A stretch of DNA of 64,000 bases from Microbacterium testaceum StLB037 (GTDB taxonomy: Bacteria > Actinomycetota > Actinomycetes > Actinomycetales > Microbacteriaceae), in contig NC_015125.1 of the NCBI RefSeq assembly GCF_000202635.1, positions 186,001 to 250,000 of the forward strand, read 5' to 3'. Below the pieces are notes generated by a model. The model saw only the letters and a program-made list of their open reading frames with translations, did no database searches and was not told the origin of the DNA. Position numbers and translations under genes: made by a program. Below are positions 27,149-36,238 of the stretch, piece after piece (position 1 is the stretch's first letter; the number at the start of each line of letters is the position of its first letter).

Positions 27149-27179
27149 CGAGGTCGTCTCCTCGAAGCTCGGCCGGGCG

Positions 27180-27836
27180 TCAGCGCCGAGCCAGCGCCAC
27201 CGCCGCGCGACGGTCCCGCACGCCGAGTTTGGCGAACAGGGCGATCACGTGCGTCTTCACGGTCGACACCTCGACGAACAGGCGCTCCGCGATCTCGGCG
27301 TTCGTGCACCCCTCGACCAGCAGGGCGAGCACGTCGATCTCGCGCCGGGTGAGCCGGGGGAAGCGTGCGGCGAGCCCCTCCCCCGGAGACGTCGTGGGCC
27401 GCGGACGGGTCAGGGAGTCCACGATGGTCGCGCCCACCTCGGCGCTGAAGATCGCCTGCCCGCGGGCGACCGACCGCACCGCCGCCGCCAGCTCAGCGCG
27501 ACCGGCATCCTTCGTCAGATATCCCTTCGCGCCCGCAGTGAGCGCGGCGACGATGGACTCGTCGTCGGCGAACGTCGTCAGCACGAGCACCGCCGCGCTC
27601 GGAACATCGACGACGAGCCGGGCGGTGGCCGCGACGCCGTCCAGGCGTGGCATCCGAAGATCCATGAGGACGACGTCCGGATGCCGTTGCACGGCCAGCG
27701 CGACGGCTTCTTCGCCGTCCGCGGCGGTGCCGACGACCTCCACGTCGGGCAGGAGCGCGAGAACCGTGGCCAGTCCCTCCCGAACGATCGCCTGATCGTC
27801 CGCGACGAGCACGCGGATCGGTGGCTCTTCCCTCAC
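27180..27836 (-). CDS. NarL/LuxR-type response regulator
   Basis: 218 residues: a receiver domain with VADDQAIVREG, phosphoacceptor Asp in VVLMDLRMPRLDG and Lys in YLTKDAG, and a LuxR DNA-binding domain LTRREIDVLALLVEGCTNAEIAERLFVEVSTVKTHV. GTG 27836 overlaps the kinase stop as GTGA. It forms an operon with the kinase and a small membrane protein encoded further upstream, so the membrane protein may be sensed or controlled by the system. Target genes unknown. Confidence 0.93.
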   Translation of the reverse strand: MREEPPIRVLVADDQAIVREGLATVLALLPDVEVVGTAADGEEAVALAVQRHPDVVLMDLRMPRLDGVAATARLVVDVPSAAVLVLTTFADDESIVAALTAGAKGYLTKDAGRAELAAAVRSVARGQAIFSAEVGATIVDSLTRPRPTTSPGEGLAARFPRLTRREIDVLALLVEGCTNAEIAERLFVEVSTVKTHVIALFAKLGVRDRRAAVALARR

Positions 27837-28984
27837 GCGAGCACCTCCTCGACCGTGACGACGAAGGATCCTGCCTGGGGCCCGGCCGTGACCGTACCGC
27901 CGAGTGCGAGCGCGTTCACACGCTCCCGCATGCCGCGGAGGCCGAAGCCCTCCGTGGCGCTCGGCGCGGATTGCCGCGACGGCGGCAACGGGTTCTCGAT
28001 GCTGAGGCGCACGGCGCGCGGTCGCCACGCGAGACGCGCGGTGACCGCGCACCCCGGGGCGTGTCGTCGGACATTGCTCAGCGCTTCCTGAAGGGCGCGG
28101 TGCAGGGCGTCCGCCTGGGCCCGGTCGAGGGGCGCGGGGACGCCCGAACGCTCCCAGGCGATCTCGCCCCCGAGCGCGCGGTGCATCTCGACCAGCTCGT
28201 CGAGGCGACGGTCGAGATCGACCGATGCGACCGGGTCGCGGTGAGCGGCTTCGGCTCCCGGCTCCCGCGGTTGGCGGAGGGCGGTGACGGCGCGACGCGC
28301 CTCGCCGAGACCGGATGCCGCGAGCTCACGCGCCGAGGTCACCCGACGGTGGGCGGACGACGCGTCTCCCGCCTCGAGGAGCGCCTCGGCGGCATCCAAC
28401 TGCACGACCAGCCCACCGAGCGTGTGCGCGAGGACGTCGTGGAGATCGCGCGCGAGCTCGTTGCGCCCGGCCTCCTCGCGAAGGGCACGCTCTCGTTCTG
28501 CGAGGAGCGCTTCGCGCCGCCGGGCCTGCGCGCCCTGTCGACGGCTGAAACCGGCGAGTGCTCCGACCAGCACCGCAGCGACCATCCCGGCGAAAGCCGG
28601 CACCGACGTCGGCCACAGGACGGCGCCCACCGCGACCAGTGCCACACCCCCACCCGCCGTCACCGCCGCGGCGACGACCGACACCGTTTGATCGGCGACG
28701 AGCACCATGGCACACACGGTCGCGGGAATCAGCGAATTGGCGCCGGTCGATGTCCCCGCGAGGGCACCCGCGCCGACGGCGCACAGCGCGGCGACGCGCG
28801 CGGCCCGCGCCGCGACCGGCTGCGGCACGAAGACGAGAGCGGTGCGCACGACCCACGCCGCGAGAGCGAGGAGCGCCAGCGCCAGGGCCCACGGCGGGCG
28901 CGATGCGCTGAACAGACCCCAGGTGCACAGCGCCGCACCGAAGACGGTCAGTGCCGCTCCGAGGGCGGTGGGGCGGGGAGTCAC
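27833..28984 (-). CDS. Sensor histidine kinase (HisKA_3 type)
   Basis: 383 residues. Five to six N-terminal membrane helices, a short coiled-coil linker with RREALLAERERALREEAG, the phosphoacceptor helix NELARDLHDVLAHTLGGLVVQLD, and a HATPase domain with ALQEALSNVRRHA and GFGLRGMRERV. GTG 28984 begins just after the stop of the upstream membrane-protein gene. Partner is the response regulator overlapping its end. Signal unknown. Confidence 0.91.
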   Translation of the reverse strand: MTPRPTALGAALTVFGAALCTWGLFSASRPPWALALALLALAAWVVRTALVFVPQPVAARAARVAALCAVGAGALAGTSTGANSLIPATVCAMVLVADQTVSVVAAAVTAGGGVALVAVGAVLWPTSVPAFAGMVAAVLVGALAGFSRRQGAQARRREALLAERERALREEAGRNELARDLHDVLAHTLGGLVVQLDAAEALLEAGDASSAHRRVTSARELAASGLGEARRAVTALRQPREPGAEAAHRDPVASVDLDRRLDELVEMHRALGGEIAWERSGVPAPLDRAQADALHRALQEALSNVRRHAPGCAVTARLAWRPRAVRLSIENPLPPSRQSAPSATEGFGLRGMRERVNALALGGTVTAGPQAGSFVVTVEEVLA

Positions 28985-28991
28985 GGCACCA

Positions 28992-29522
28992 TCATCGCGC
29001 GGTGATGCGCGGAGGGCGCGCACCGCCGACGGGAAGGTCTCCGAGACGGGCACCGAGGATGAGGTTGCGAGCGGCGCGGTTCGCGGCGAAGACGAGCAGG
29101 ATGACTCCGGCGCCAGTGACCGCGTGGGCGCCCATCGCCGTCGCGGCGACATCGAGACCGACGCGGACGAGGAGGAGCGCCGCCCAGAGGGCGAGCCCCC
29201 ACCCCCCGGTGCGGGATTCGACGACCGCCCCCTCGCCGCCGCGGCCGGTGACGCGTTGCTCCAGCGGGCGGAAGTGCGCGAGCGCACCCATCCACGCGCC
29301 GACGCCGAGGGCGAGGACGAGTTCGATCACGAGGACAGCGACGTCGAGGCCGCTGATCGAGAGGTCTCCCCGCGCCAGGTTGACGACGCCAAGGGCCGCG
29401 AGGATGAGCGGCGTGCGCCACAGTTTCGCCGGGGAAACCGGACGCCACGTGGTCTGTCGGTACCCGAGCCAGCCGACGAGCAGGACGATGAGGACGATGT
29501 CCGCGAGCGTTTCGAGGTTCAT
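28992..29522 (-). CDS. Hypothetical membrane protein in two-component operon
   Basis: 176 residues with four to five helices: LADIVLIVLLVGWLGYR, TPLILAALGVVNLARG, VAVLVIELVLALGVGAWMGALA, GLALWAALLLVRVGLDVAA and GAGVILLVFAANRA. The first helix followed by RQTTWRPVSP recalls CcdC/DUF1453-type proteins, but I am not certain. It ends eight bases before the kinase start, making it the first gene of the kinase/regulator operon. Confidence 0.75.
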   Translation of the reverse strand: MNLETLADIVLIVLLVGWLGYRQTTWRPVSPAKLWRTPLILAALGVVNLARGDLSISGLDVAVLVIELVLALGVGAWMGALAHFRPLEQRVTGRGGEGAVVESRTGGWGLALWAALLLVRVGLDVAATAMGAHAVTGAGVILLVFAANRAARNLILGARLGDLPVGGARPPRITAR

Positions 29523-29593
29523 ACGTCGAGACTCGTCTCCGCGCGCTCGCTCGGCCTCCTCCGCCGGGGTGGAGAAAGGGTGGAGATCGCGCG

Positions 29594-30262
29594 TCAGGCG
29601 AACCCCGCCCTCAACGCGTCCAGGTGCGCCCGGGTCGCCGCGGCGGCGACATCGGCCCGGCGCTCGGCGATCGCGGCGACGACGTCCGCGTGGGCATCCT
29701 GGTCGGCGGCCTCGTCCGCGGCGGGTCGGAGGCGGAGCATGTCGACCATCGCGCGGCGCACGCGCGGGACGAAGCCGTCGAACATCTCGGCGAGCACCTC
29801 GTTGTGCGCGGCGACGACGATCGCGCGGTGCAGCACCATGTCGGCATCCACGTGCTCTTCGATGCTCTGACCCGGGGCCGTGCGTTCCGCGAGCGCGCGC
29901 TTCATTGCGCGCAGGTCGGCCGGGGTGCGCCGCGCGGCGGCGAGCGCGGCGGCCTCGACTTCGATCGCGGCACGGGCTTCGAGCACGGTGACGATATGGG
30001 CGCGGCGGAGCACTCGGTCCCAGTCCTCGGGGGCATCGAGCGCTGTCACGTAGACGCCCGATCCCTGCCGCGCGTCCAGCACGCCCCGACCGGCCAGCTG
30101 GCGGATCGCCTCGCGGACGGTCGAGCGTCCCACCCCCAGCTGCGGCGCGAGCGTCGTCTCCCCGGGGAGCTTGGCGCCCAGCGCCCACTCCCCCGCACGG
30201 ATGCGCTCGAGCAGCACGTCGGCCGCCTGATCGGCGAGGGGTACGCGTCTGAGGTCCGGCAT
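29594..30262 (-). CDS. GntR-family (FCD/FadR subgroup) transcriptional regulator
   Basis: 222 residues. The N-terminal winged helix-turn-helix carries the GntR signature (LPGETTLAPQLGVGRSTVREAIRQLAGRGVLDARQGSGVYV). The C-terminal all-helical FCD domain has the expected metal/ligand residues in DADMVLHRAIVVAAHNEVL and ADQDAHADVVAAI. Divergent from leuA with a short shared region holding an inverted repeat, so it may control itself and possibly leuA or a distant catabolic target. Ligand unknown, probably a small organic acid. Confidence 0.9.
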   Translation of the reverse strand: MPDLRRVPLADQAADVLLERIRAGEWALGAKLPGETTLAPQLGVGRSTVREAIRQLAGRGVLDARQGSGVYVTALDAPEDWDRVLRRAHIVTVLEARAAIEVEAAALAAARRTPADLRAMKRALAERTAPGQSIEEHVDADMVLHRAIVVAAHNEVLAEMFDGFVPRVRRAMVDMLRLRPAADEAADQDAHADVVAAIAERRADVAAAATRAHLDALRAGFA

Positions 30263-30268
30263 CCTGAC

Positions 30269-30287
30269 TCCTCAACTTGTCTGAGGA
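30269..30287. promoter_or_regulatory. Candidate GntR-type operator
   Basis: Inverted repeat TCCTCA-N7-TGAGGA directly before the GntR start and at the beginning of the leuA leader region. Size and position fit an FCD-type autoregulatory operator; no experimental consensus is available for this protein. Confidence 0.45.
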
Positions 30288-30306
30288 CTTATGCTACCGT
30301 CTCCCC

Positions 30307-30354
30307 GTGTCCTCCCGCGGATTCCTCCTTCTTCGTCGCCACGACGGGGCCTGA
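30307..30354 (+). CDS. Leucine-rich leader peptide of leuA
   Basis: A 15-residue frame starting at [18 protein letters not shown], then TGA. Three consecutive Leu codons (CTC CTT CTT) sit in the middle, and the stop lies 71 bases before leuA. This is the layout of a ribosome-mediated attenuator in which scarce leucyl-tRNA stalls the ribosome. Leader peptides with Leu runs are known before actinobacterial leuA genes. Confidence 0.75.
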   Translation: MSSRGFLLLRRHDGA

Positions 30355-30356
30355 TC

Positions 30357-30396
30357 AGACCGGCTCCCCGTCGTGGAGCCGAACACTGCGCCGGTC
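30357..30396 (+). promoter_or_regulatory. leuA attenuator hairpins
   Basis: CGGCTCC (30361-30367) pairs with GGAGCCG (30375-30381). The overlapping GACCGG (30358-30363) can instead pair with CCGGTC (30391-30396). Two structures sharing the CGG at 30361-30363 are the expected basis for alternate folding controlled by the leader peptide. No clear U-run is visible. Confidence 0.5.
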
Positions 30397-30425
30397 CCCT
30401 CGCGACACCCTGCGGAACCGAGAAC

Positions 30426-32147
30426 ATGACCACCTGGAACCGGCAGCGCCCCTCGCGCATGCCCTCGCACCGCTACACCGACGTCTACTCGCGGGTCGAC
30501 ATCCCGCTGGCCGACACCGAACGGCGGTGGCCGACACGCCGCATCACCGAAGCCCCGCTCTGGGTCCCCGTCGACCTGCGCGACGGCAACCAAGCCCTCT
30601 CCGAGCCCATGGACCCCGACCGCAAGCGCCTGTTCTTCGATCTCATGGTCCGGATGGGTTACACCGAGATCGAGGTCGGCTACCCCTCCGCCTCGCAGAC
30701 CGACTTCGACTTCGTCCGGCTCATCGCCGAGCGCGACATCGCCCCCGACGACGTCACGATCGTCGTCTTCACCCCGGCCCGCCGCGACCTCATCGAACGC
30801 ACCGTGGCCTCGATCGACGGCATCCGGAACGACGTCGTCATCCACCTCTACACGGCGACGGCTCCCACCTGGCGCGACACGGTGCTCGGCAAGGACCGCG
30901 ACGAGCTGCGCGAGCTCATCCTCGCCGGGGGCCGCGACGTCCGGGAGCTCGCGGGGCACCTCCCGAACGTGCGGTTCGAGTTCTCGCCCGAGGTGTTCAC
31001 CCTGACCGAGCCCGACTACGTCCTCGAGGTCTGCGACGCGATGACGGAGCTGTGGGATGCCACCCCCGAGCGTCCCGTCATCCTGAATCTGCCCGCGACG
31101 GTCGAGGTCGCCACCCCGAACGTGTACGCCGACCAGATCGAGTACATGCACACCCACCTCGCCCGCCGCGACGCGGTGATCCTGTCGGTGCACCCTCACA
31201 ACGACCGCGGCACGGGCGTCGCGTGCGCGGAGCTGGCCGTGCTCGCCGGCGCGCAGCGAGTGGAAGGCTGCCTCTTCGGCAACGGGGAACGCACCGGCAA
31301 TGTCGACCTCGTGACCCTCGCCCTGAACCTGCACGCGCAGGGCGTCGACCCGATGATCGATTTCTCCGACATCGACGCGATCCGCCGGACCGTGGAGCAC
31401 TGCAACCGTCTCGAGGTCCCCGCGCGGCATCCCTATGTCGGAGATCTCGTGCACACGGCCTTCAGCGGCACGCACCAGGATGCCATCCGCAAGGGCTTCG
31501 CCGAGCACCGCGCCCGCGCTCTCGCCGAGGGGCGCGACGAGCGGGACATCGCCTGGCGGGTGCCCTACCTGCCCATCGATCCGGCCGACATCGGCCGCAC
31601 CTACGACGCCGTGATCCGCGTGAACTCCCAGTCGGGGAAGGGCGGCATCGCCTACCTGCTCGAGACGGAGTACGGCCTGGAGCTGCCCCGCCGCCTGCAG
31701 ATCGACCTGTCGCACCAGGTGCAGCGGCACACCGACCGCACGGGCGACGAGGCCACGGCCGACGACATCTGGGCGATCTTCACCGGGGCGTACCTGTCCG
31801 TCCCCGAGGGCGCCGTACGGGTGTCGTCGCTGCACGTCGGCACGGGAGCGGACGTGACGGTCGAGGTCGACGGCACCGCGTACCACGGCGTCTCCGAGAC
31901 GGGCCCGGTCGGCGCTCTCGTCGGCGCGCTGGCCCTCGGCGGTATCGAACTCGAGATCCTGTCGCTGCACCAGAGCTCGCTGCGGGCGGGAGCGGATGCC
32001 GAGGCCCTCACCCTCCTCGAGTACCGCGGCCCCGCCGGCCCCGCGTGGGCGGCCGGGCGCGACGGATCCGTCCTCTCGGCCACGGTGGACGCGGTGGTGC
32101 GCGCGGCGAACGCGGTGGCGGCGGCGCGAGAGGTGGTCGGATCGTGA
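30426..32147 (+). CDS. leuA: 2-isopropylmalate synthase
   Basis: 573 residues, the long actinobacterial LeuA form. It condenses acetyl-CoA with 2-oxoisovalerate in the first committed step of leucine synthesis. The catalytic TIM barrel shows [12 protein letters not shown] (metal and catalytic Arg/Asp), [11 protein letters not shown] (metal histidines) and [12 protein letters not shown]. The C-terminal part (about 430-570) is the LeuA regulatory dimer domain where leucine binds for feedback inhibition. ATG 30426 follows a leader peptide and hairpins, so leucine attenuation is probable. Its stop overlaps the next small gene. Confidence 0.95.
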   Translation: MTTWNRQRPSRMPSHRYTDVYSRVDIPLADTERRWPTRRITEAPLWVPVDLRDGNQALSEPMDPDRKRLFFDLMVRMGYTEIEVGYPSASQTDFDFVRLIAERDIAPDDVTIVVFTPARRDLIERTVASIDGIRNDVVIHLYTATAPTWRDTVLGKDRDELRELILAGGRDVRELAGHLPNVRFEFSPEVFTLTEPDYVLEVCDAMTELWDATPERPVILNLPATVEVATPNVYADQIEYMHTHLARRDAVILSVHPHNDRGTGVACAELAVLAGAQRVEGCLFGNGERTGNVDLVTLALNLHAQGVDPMIDFSDIDAIRRTVEHCNRLEVPARHPYVGDLVHTAFSGTHQDAIRKGFAEHRARALAEGRDERDIAWRVPYLPIDPADIGRTYDAVIRVNSQSGKGGIAYLLETEYGLELPRRLQIDLSHQVQRHTDRTGDEATADDIWAIFTGAYLSVPEGAVRVSSLHVGTGADVTVEVDGTAYHGVSETGPVGALVGALALGGIELEILSLHQSSLRAGADAEALTLLEYRGPAGPAWAAGRDGSVLSATVDAVVRAANAVAAAREVVGS

Positions 32148-32494
32148 TGACCGTCGTCCACCTCTTCCACGACGACCCCGACTCGCTCCTGATCGGCAGC
32201 AGGCTCCCCCGCCGGATGGCCGAGGCAGCGAGCCCCGACGATCCGCCCCTCGAGGTCTTCGTGTTCGGTGCCGCGCAGCGGCGTCTCGGGCGAGACGACA
32301 CTGACCTCGACCGACGCTTCAACGCGCAGGTCGACGATCTGCTCGCCGCCGGGATCCCCGTCGGCGCGTGCCTCACGCTCGCGCGGGCCGACGGCCTCGA
32401 AGACGCCCTGACAACCCGCGGGCTGACGCTGACCGTGGCACGCGACGCCTTCCTCCGTTATGCGAGGGAGGGGGCCACGGTCATCGGCTTCTGA
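32147..32494 (+). CDS. DsrE-like small protein
   Basis: 115 residues: [17 protein letters not shown], then VFVFGAAQRRLG, FNAQVDDLLAAGIPVGACLTLARADG and a closing EGATVIGF. The alternating strand/helix pattern is that of the DsrE/DsrF fold, whose members handle sulphur or serve as uncharacterised partners. The ATG shares a base with the leuA stop, so it is co-translated with leuA. A GTG one codon earlier is also possible. No known link to leucine synthesis. Confidence 0.65.
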   Translation: MTVVHLFHDDPDSLLIGSRLPRRMAEAASPDDPPLEVFVFGAAQRRLGRDDTDLDRRFNAQVDDLLAAGIPVGACLTLARADGLEDALTTRGLTLTVARDAFLRYAREGATVIGF

Positions 32495-32522
32495 CCGCTC
32501 CCGCGGGGCGGCGGGAGGAGCG

Positions 32523-33362
32523 TCATCGCCCGAAGCCGTCCCGCCAGGTCGGATACCGCAGGTCGAGTCCCCACGCCCGAGCGCGCGCGTTGCTCACGGG
32601 GCGACCGATGTCACCGCTCTCGCGGGCCTCGGGGGCGGGCGCTCCGACGGCGCGCGCGAACACCGGGGCCCACTCGATACCGGTGGCCGGCTCGTCGTCG
32701 ACGATGTTCCAGGTTCCGGCAGGCCCATCGAGAGCGAGCAGCGCCGCACGCGCCGCGTCGCAGACATGGATGAAGGACGCCACCGTCTCGGTCGCGGGGA
32801 GCACCCCATCGCGCGCGGCTTGCCCGAAACGCCCCGCGGGAGAAAACCACGTCCCATCTCCGTACAGCTGACCGAACCGCAGCACGACGCTCCGGGGGAT
32901 CTGCCGCACGGTCTCTTCGAGCGTCTGGATGGCCTGGATCGTCGTGCGGCGGGGCTCGGCGGCATCGATATCCAGCGGGGTGTCCTCCGTGGCGATGTCG
33001 GGATGCGACGGATAGACCCACGAGATGCTCTCCGCGACGACGGAATCCACCCCCGCGGCGCGCGCCGCGTCGACGAGGTTGCGCGTGCCGATGGTCCGGA
33101 GGCGGGCGTTGCTCGCCGAGTCGCCGCCGGCGAGGTCGGTGAGCAGGTCGACGATCGCGTCGGGGCGAGCTTCCCCCACCGCTCGCGTGAGCATCGCCGC
33201 ATCGAACGCGTCGGCGACGACCGGCGTAGCGCCGAGCGCGCGGATCGCATCGGCTCCCCGATCGGTCCTCGTCATTCCGACGACGTCATGGCCGACGGCT
33301 GACGCCTCCGCGAGGAAGGCCCTCCCGAGCACACCGGATGCGCCCGCAACGAAGATCCTCAC
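32523..33362 (-). CDS. NAD(P)-dependent epimerase/dehydratase family protein
   Basis: 279-residue atypical short-chain dehydrogenase. The N-terminal Rossmann motif is VAGASGVLGRAF (GxxGxxG), followed by an extended-SDR body (NLVDAARAAGVDSVVAESISWVYPS) with a conserved Tyr in QLYGDGTWFSPAG. The classical YxxxK pair is not obvious, so it may be an isomerase-like or regulatory NmrA/epimerase relative. It lies 65 bases from the TetR gene on the same strand. Confidence 0.85.
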   Translation of the reverse strand: MRIFVAGASGVLGRAFLAEASAVGHDVVGMTRTDRGADAIRALGATPVVADAFDAAMLTRAVGEARPDAIVDLLTDLAGGDSASNARLRTIGTRNLVDAARAAGVDSVVAESISWVYPSHPDIATEDTPLDIDAAEPRRTTIQAIQTLEETVRQIPRSVVLRFGQLYGDGTWFSPAGRFGQAARDGVLPATETVASFIHVCDAARAALLALDGPAGTWNIVDDEPATGIEWAPVFARAVGAPAPEARESGDIGRPVSNARARAWGLDLRYPTWRDGFGR

Positions 33363-33426
33363 CGTGCGTCCTGCCTTTCTCCGCGCCCGCGAACCGCGCG
33401 CACGTCGAGCGCCGTGATCACCGCGA

Positions 33427-34032
33427 TCATGTCGAGGGCTCCCGCGTCGCCCTCACGTGCGTCGCGAGGTGCAGGCTCGCCAGAGCGGCGCGGGCGTGTG
33501 CGATCGACTCCACCTCGTCGGGCGCGGCTTGCAGCCCGAGGAGGCGTCGTCGGTGCGCTTCGCCGAGCAGGAGCGCGAAGAGGGCTTCGGCCCGCGCCTC
33601 GTCCCGTCCCGGCAGCCGCTCGGCGAGAGCGGTGATGTAACGGCGCGGTCCCCGGGCGTAGAAACGCTCGGCGAGGTCGGGCCGACGGCGCGACTCCGCG
33701 ATGACAAGCCGGTGCAGCCCGACCGCGTCGTCGGCGTGCAGGGTCCGGACGATGGTCGATGCCCGTTCCTCCAGCCCGTCTTCCGGCGAGAGGTCGAGCA
33801 GGGCCGTCTCCCCCAGGCGTTCGACGGCGGCGAGGAACACCTCGGTGCGGTCGCCGATGTACGAGTAGATCGTGCGCTTGGTGACGCGGGCGGCGGCGGC
33901 GATGGCATCCAGGGTCACCGCTTCGAAGCCCAGGTCGAGGAACAAGCGAACGGCTGCGTCGAGGATGTCGTCGCGACGCTGCGCGCGCTCGCCCTCCGTG
34001 GGGCGGCCACGCTTTCGAGCAGTGTCCGGCAT
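33427..34032 (-). CDS. TetR-family transcriptional regulator
   Basis: 201 residues. The N-terminal helix-turn-helix reads AVTLDAIAAAARVTKRTIYSYIGDRTEVF, preceded by RKRGRPTEGERAQRRDDILDAAVRLF; the ligand domain is helical and unassigned. ATG 34032 has AAGGAGG nine bases ahead. Divergent from the pyruvate dehydrogenase operon with a near-perfect inverted repeat between them, so it most likely represses that operon and itself. Confidence 0.92.
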   Translation of the reverse strand: MPDTARKRGRPTEGERAQRRDDILDAAVRLFLDLGFEAVTLDAIAAAARVTKRTIYSYIGDRTEVFLAAVERLGETALLDLSPEDGLEERASTIVRTLHADDAVGLHRLVIAESRRRPDLAERFYARGPRRYITALAERLPGRDEARAEALFALLLGEAHRRRLLGLQAAPDEVESIAHARAALASLHLATHVRATREPST

Positions 34033-34067
34033 CAGCGGTCCTCCTTGCGTCGAGTCTCCTCCATCAT

Positions 34068-34094
34068 AGAATGACACGCATTCCGTATCATTCT
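34068..34094. promoter_or_regulatory. TetR-type operator between regulator and PDH operon
   Basis: AGAATGACAC (34068-34077) and GTATCATTCT (34085-34094) form a 27-bp inverted repeat with one mismatch per arm and a 7-base spacer. It lies 35 bases from the TetR start and 36 from the E1 alpha start, where it would cover both promoters. Confidence 0.7.
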
Positions 34095-34130
34095 TGCGAC
34101 AGGCGATCCCTGCGCGACGAGGAGACCCCC

Positions 34131-35228
34131 ATGCCCACACCCCGCCCTCCCCGCTCCACCGCCCGGCGCGCCACGAAGCGACCGACCGCCGTCGAGTTGC
34201 GCGCCCTCTACCGCGAGATGCTGCTGATCCGACGATTCGAAGAACGCGCCGCGCGCGCCTACTCCGAGGCGAAGATCGGCGGCTACTGCCATCTCAACCT
34301 CGGCGAGGAAGCGACGGTGGTGGGGCTCATGGCGGCCCTCGAGCCCGGCGATTACCTCTACGCCAATTACCGCGAACACGGCTACGCCCTGGCGCGCGGC
34401 ATCTCCCCCGAACGAGCGATGGCCGAGCTCTACGGCCGCACGGACGGGGTCTCGAAGGGGTGGGGCGGCTCGATGCACATGTTCGACCTCGACGCGCGCT
34501 TCATGGGCGGGTACGGGATCGTCGGCGGCCAGGTGCCGCTCGCCACCGGCACCGCCCTCGCGATCCACTACCGGGGAGAAGACGATGTCGTCATGTGCCT
34601 CATGGGCGACGGCACCACCAACATCGGCGCGTTCCACGAGTCGCTCAACATCGCCGCCCTCTGGAACCTGCCGATCGTGTACGTCGTCAACAACAACGGC
34701 CTCGGGATGGGCACGACCGTCGAGCAGTCCTCCGCCGAACCGGAGCTTCACCGCCGCGCCTCGTCCTACCGGATGCCGTCCGCCCGCGTCGACGGCTTCG
34801 ACCCGGGCGCCGTGCGCGAGGCCGCTCGCATCGCCCGCGACAGCGCGCGAGCGGGAACGCCGTACCTGCTCGAGACCATGACCGGGCGCATGAAGGGTCA
34901 CTCCGTCGTCGACCCGGCGCGCTACCGCACGGCGGAGGAGGCCGCCGCCGCCAAGGCCGCCGACCCCGTCGCGGCCTTCGCCGCGCGTCTGCGCGCGGAC
35001 GACGTGCTGAGCGCCGACGACCTCGACGCCCTCGACCGCGAGGTCACCGCCGAAGTGACGGCGGCCGCGGCGTTCGCCGACGCCAGCCCTCACCCGGACG
35101 TCTCCACGCTCTTCGACTACACCTACGCCACCCCCGTCCCCAACGACGCGAGACGACTCCCCGGCGAGGCGCTGTTCCCCGCCGCCCCGAGACCGGCCCG
35201 GTCCCTGCCTGAGGAGGTGTCCGCGTGA
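34131..35228 (+). CDS. pdhA: Pyruvate dehydrogenase E1 component, alpha subunit
   Basis: 365 residues of the heterotetrameric (alpha2beta2) E1 class, ThDP-dependent. The order matches PDH alpha: YANYREHGYALARGI, KGWGGSMHMF, GIVGGQVPLATGTALA and the ThDP motif MGDGTTNIGAFHESLNIAALWNLPIVYVVNNNG (GDG to NN). A phosphorylation-loop-like YRMPS follows. The start at ATG 34131 has GAGGAGA upstream. First gene of pdhABC, with the stop overlapping E1 beta. Acetoin dehydrogenase is a possible alternative, because E3 is absent and a dedicated repressor is present. Confidence 0.9.
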   Translation: MPTPRPPRSTARRATKRPTAVELRALYREMLLIRRFEERAARAYSEAKIGGYCHLNLGEEATVVGLMAALEPGDYLYANYREHGYALARGISPERAMAELYGRTDGVSKGWGGSMHMFDLDARFMGGYGIVGGQVPLATGTALAIHYRGEDDVVMCLMGDGTTNIGAFHESLNIAALWNLPIVYVVNNNGLGMGTTVEQSSAEPELHRRASSYRMPSARVDGFDPGAVREAARIARDSARAGTPYLLETMTGRMKGHSVVDPARYRTAEEAAAAKAADPVAAFAARLRADDVLSADDLDALDREVTAEVTAAAAFADASPHPDVSTLFDYTYATPVPNDARRLPGEALFPAAPRPARSLPEEVSA

Positions 35229-36217
35229 GCGTCATCAGCTACCGGCAGGCCCTGCACGACGCACTCCGCTCCGAGATGCAGCGCGACGCCGATGTGTTCC
35301 TCCTCGGCGAGGAGATCGGCCTGTTCGAGGGGTCCTACAAGATCACCGCCGGACTCCTCGCCGAGTTCGGGCCGACGCGCGTCCGCGACACGCCCATCGC
35401 CGAGGAGGGCTTCACCGGAGCCGCGATCGGCGCCGCCATGGTCGGGCTGCGTCCGGTCGTCGAGATCATGACCATCAACTTCTCCCTCCTCGCCCTCGAT
35501 CAGATCGTCAACCACGCCGCCAAGATCTACGGCATGTTCGGCGGGCAGGCCCGCGTGCCCCTCGTCATCCGGACACCCGGCGGCGGCGGGCAACAACTCG
35601 GCGCGACCCACTCGCAGAACATCGAGCTGTACTACGCGTTCGTCCCCGGCATGAAGGTGGTCGCCCCCGCGACCCCCGCCGACGCCAAGGCCCTCATGCT
35701 CGCCGCGATTCGCGACGACGACCCCGTGCTCGTGCTCGAGAACCTCGCGCTCTACAACACCACGGGCGAGGTTCCCGACGACATCGCTCCGGCCGAGATC
35801 GGTCGCGCTGCGGTCACGCGCCAGGGCACCGACATCACCGTCGTCGCATACTCGCGCATGGCTGTCGTCGCCCTCGAGGCCGCCGATCGCCTCGCGGCGG
35901 AGGGGATCGACGTCGAAGTGGTCGATCTCCGCAGTCTCCGACCTCTCGACCGCGACACGATCATCGCCTCGGTGAAGAAGACGACCTGCGCCGTGACGCT
36001 CGAGGACGACTGGCTCACGTACGGCATCGGCGCGGAGATCGCCGCCACCATCAGCGACGGGGCGTTCGACTGGCTCGATGCCCCGGTCCGCCGGGTCGCG
36101 ATGGCCGAGGTCCCCATGCCCTACGCCAAGACCCTCGAGACGGCCGCCCTGCCGTCCGTGGACGACGCCGTGACGGCGATCCGCGAGACCCTCGACGCCG
36201 TCGCCCGGCGCCGCTGA
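35225..36217 (+). CDS. pdhB: Pyruvate dehydrogenase E1 component, beta subunit
   Basis: 330 residues. The N-terminal pyrimidine-binding half has DVFLLGEEIGLFEGSYKIT and RVRDTPIAEEGFTGAAIGAAMVGLRPVVEIM. The C-terminal transketolase half shows DITVVAYSRM and EVVDLRSLRPLDRDTI. The conserved Glu and His needed for ThDP activation are present. GTG 35225 overlaps the alpha subunit stop. It pairs with the alpha subunit to decarboxylate the 2-oxoacid and acylate the E2 lipoyl arm. Confidence 0.93.
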   Translation: MSVISYRQALHDALRSEMQRDADVFLLGEEIGLFEGSYKITAGLLAEFGPTRVRDTPIAEEGFTGAAIGAAMVGLRPVVEIMTINFSLLALDQIVNHAAKIYGMFGGQARVPLVIRTPGGGGQQLGATHSQNIELYYAFVPGMKVVAPATPADAKALMLAAIRDDDPVLVLENLALYNTTGEVPDDIAPAEIGRAAVTRQGTDITVVAYSRMAVVALEAADRLAAEGIDVEVVDLRSLRPLDRDTIIASVKKTTCAVTLEDDWLTYGIGAEIAATISDGAFDWLDAPVRRVAMAEVPMPYAKTLETAALPSVDDAVTAIRETLDAVARRR

Positions 36218-36238
36218 ACCCCCGAAGCGAGACGAACC

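Noticed and set aside
30426..32147. Homocitrate or citramalate synthase instead of leuA
   Set aside because: The C-terminal LeuA regulatory domain, length near 570 residues and the Leu-rich leader favour 2-isopropylmalate synthase.
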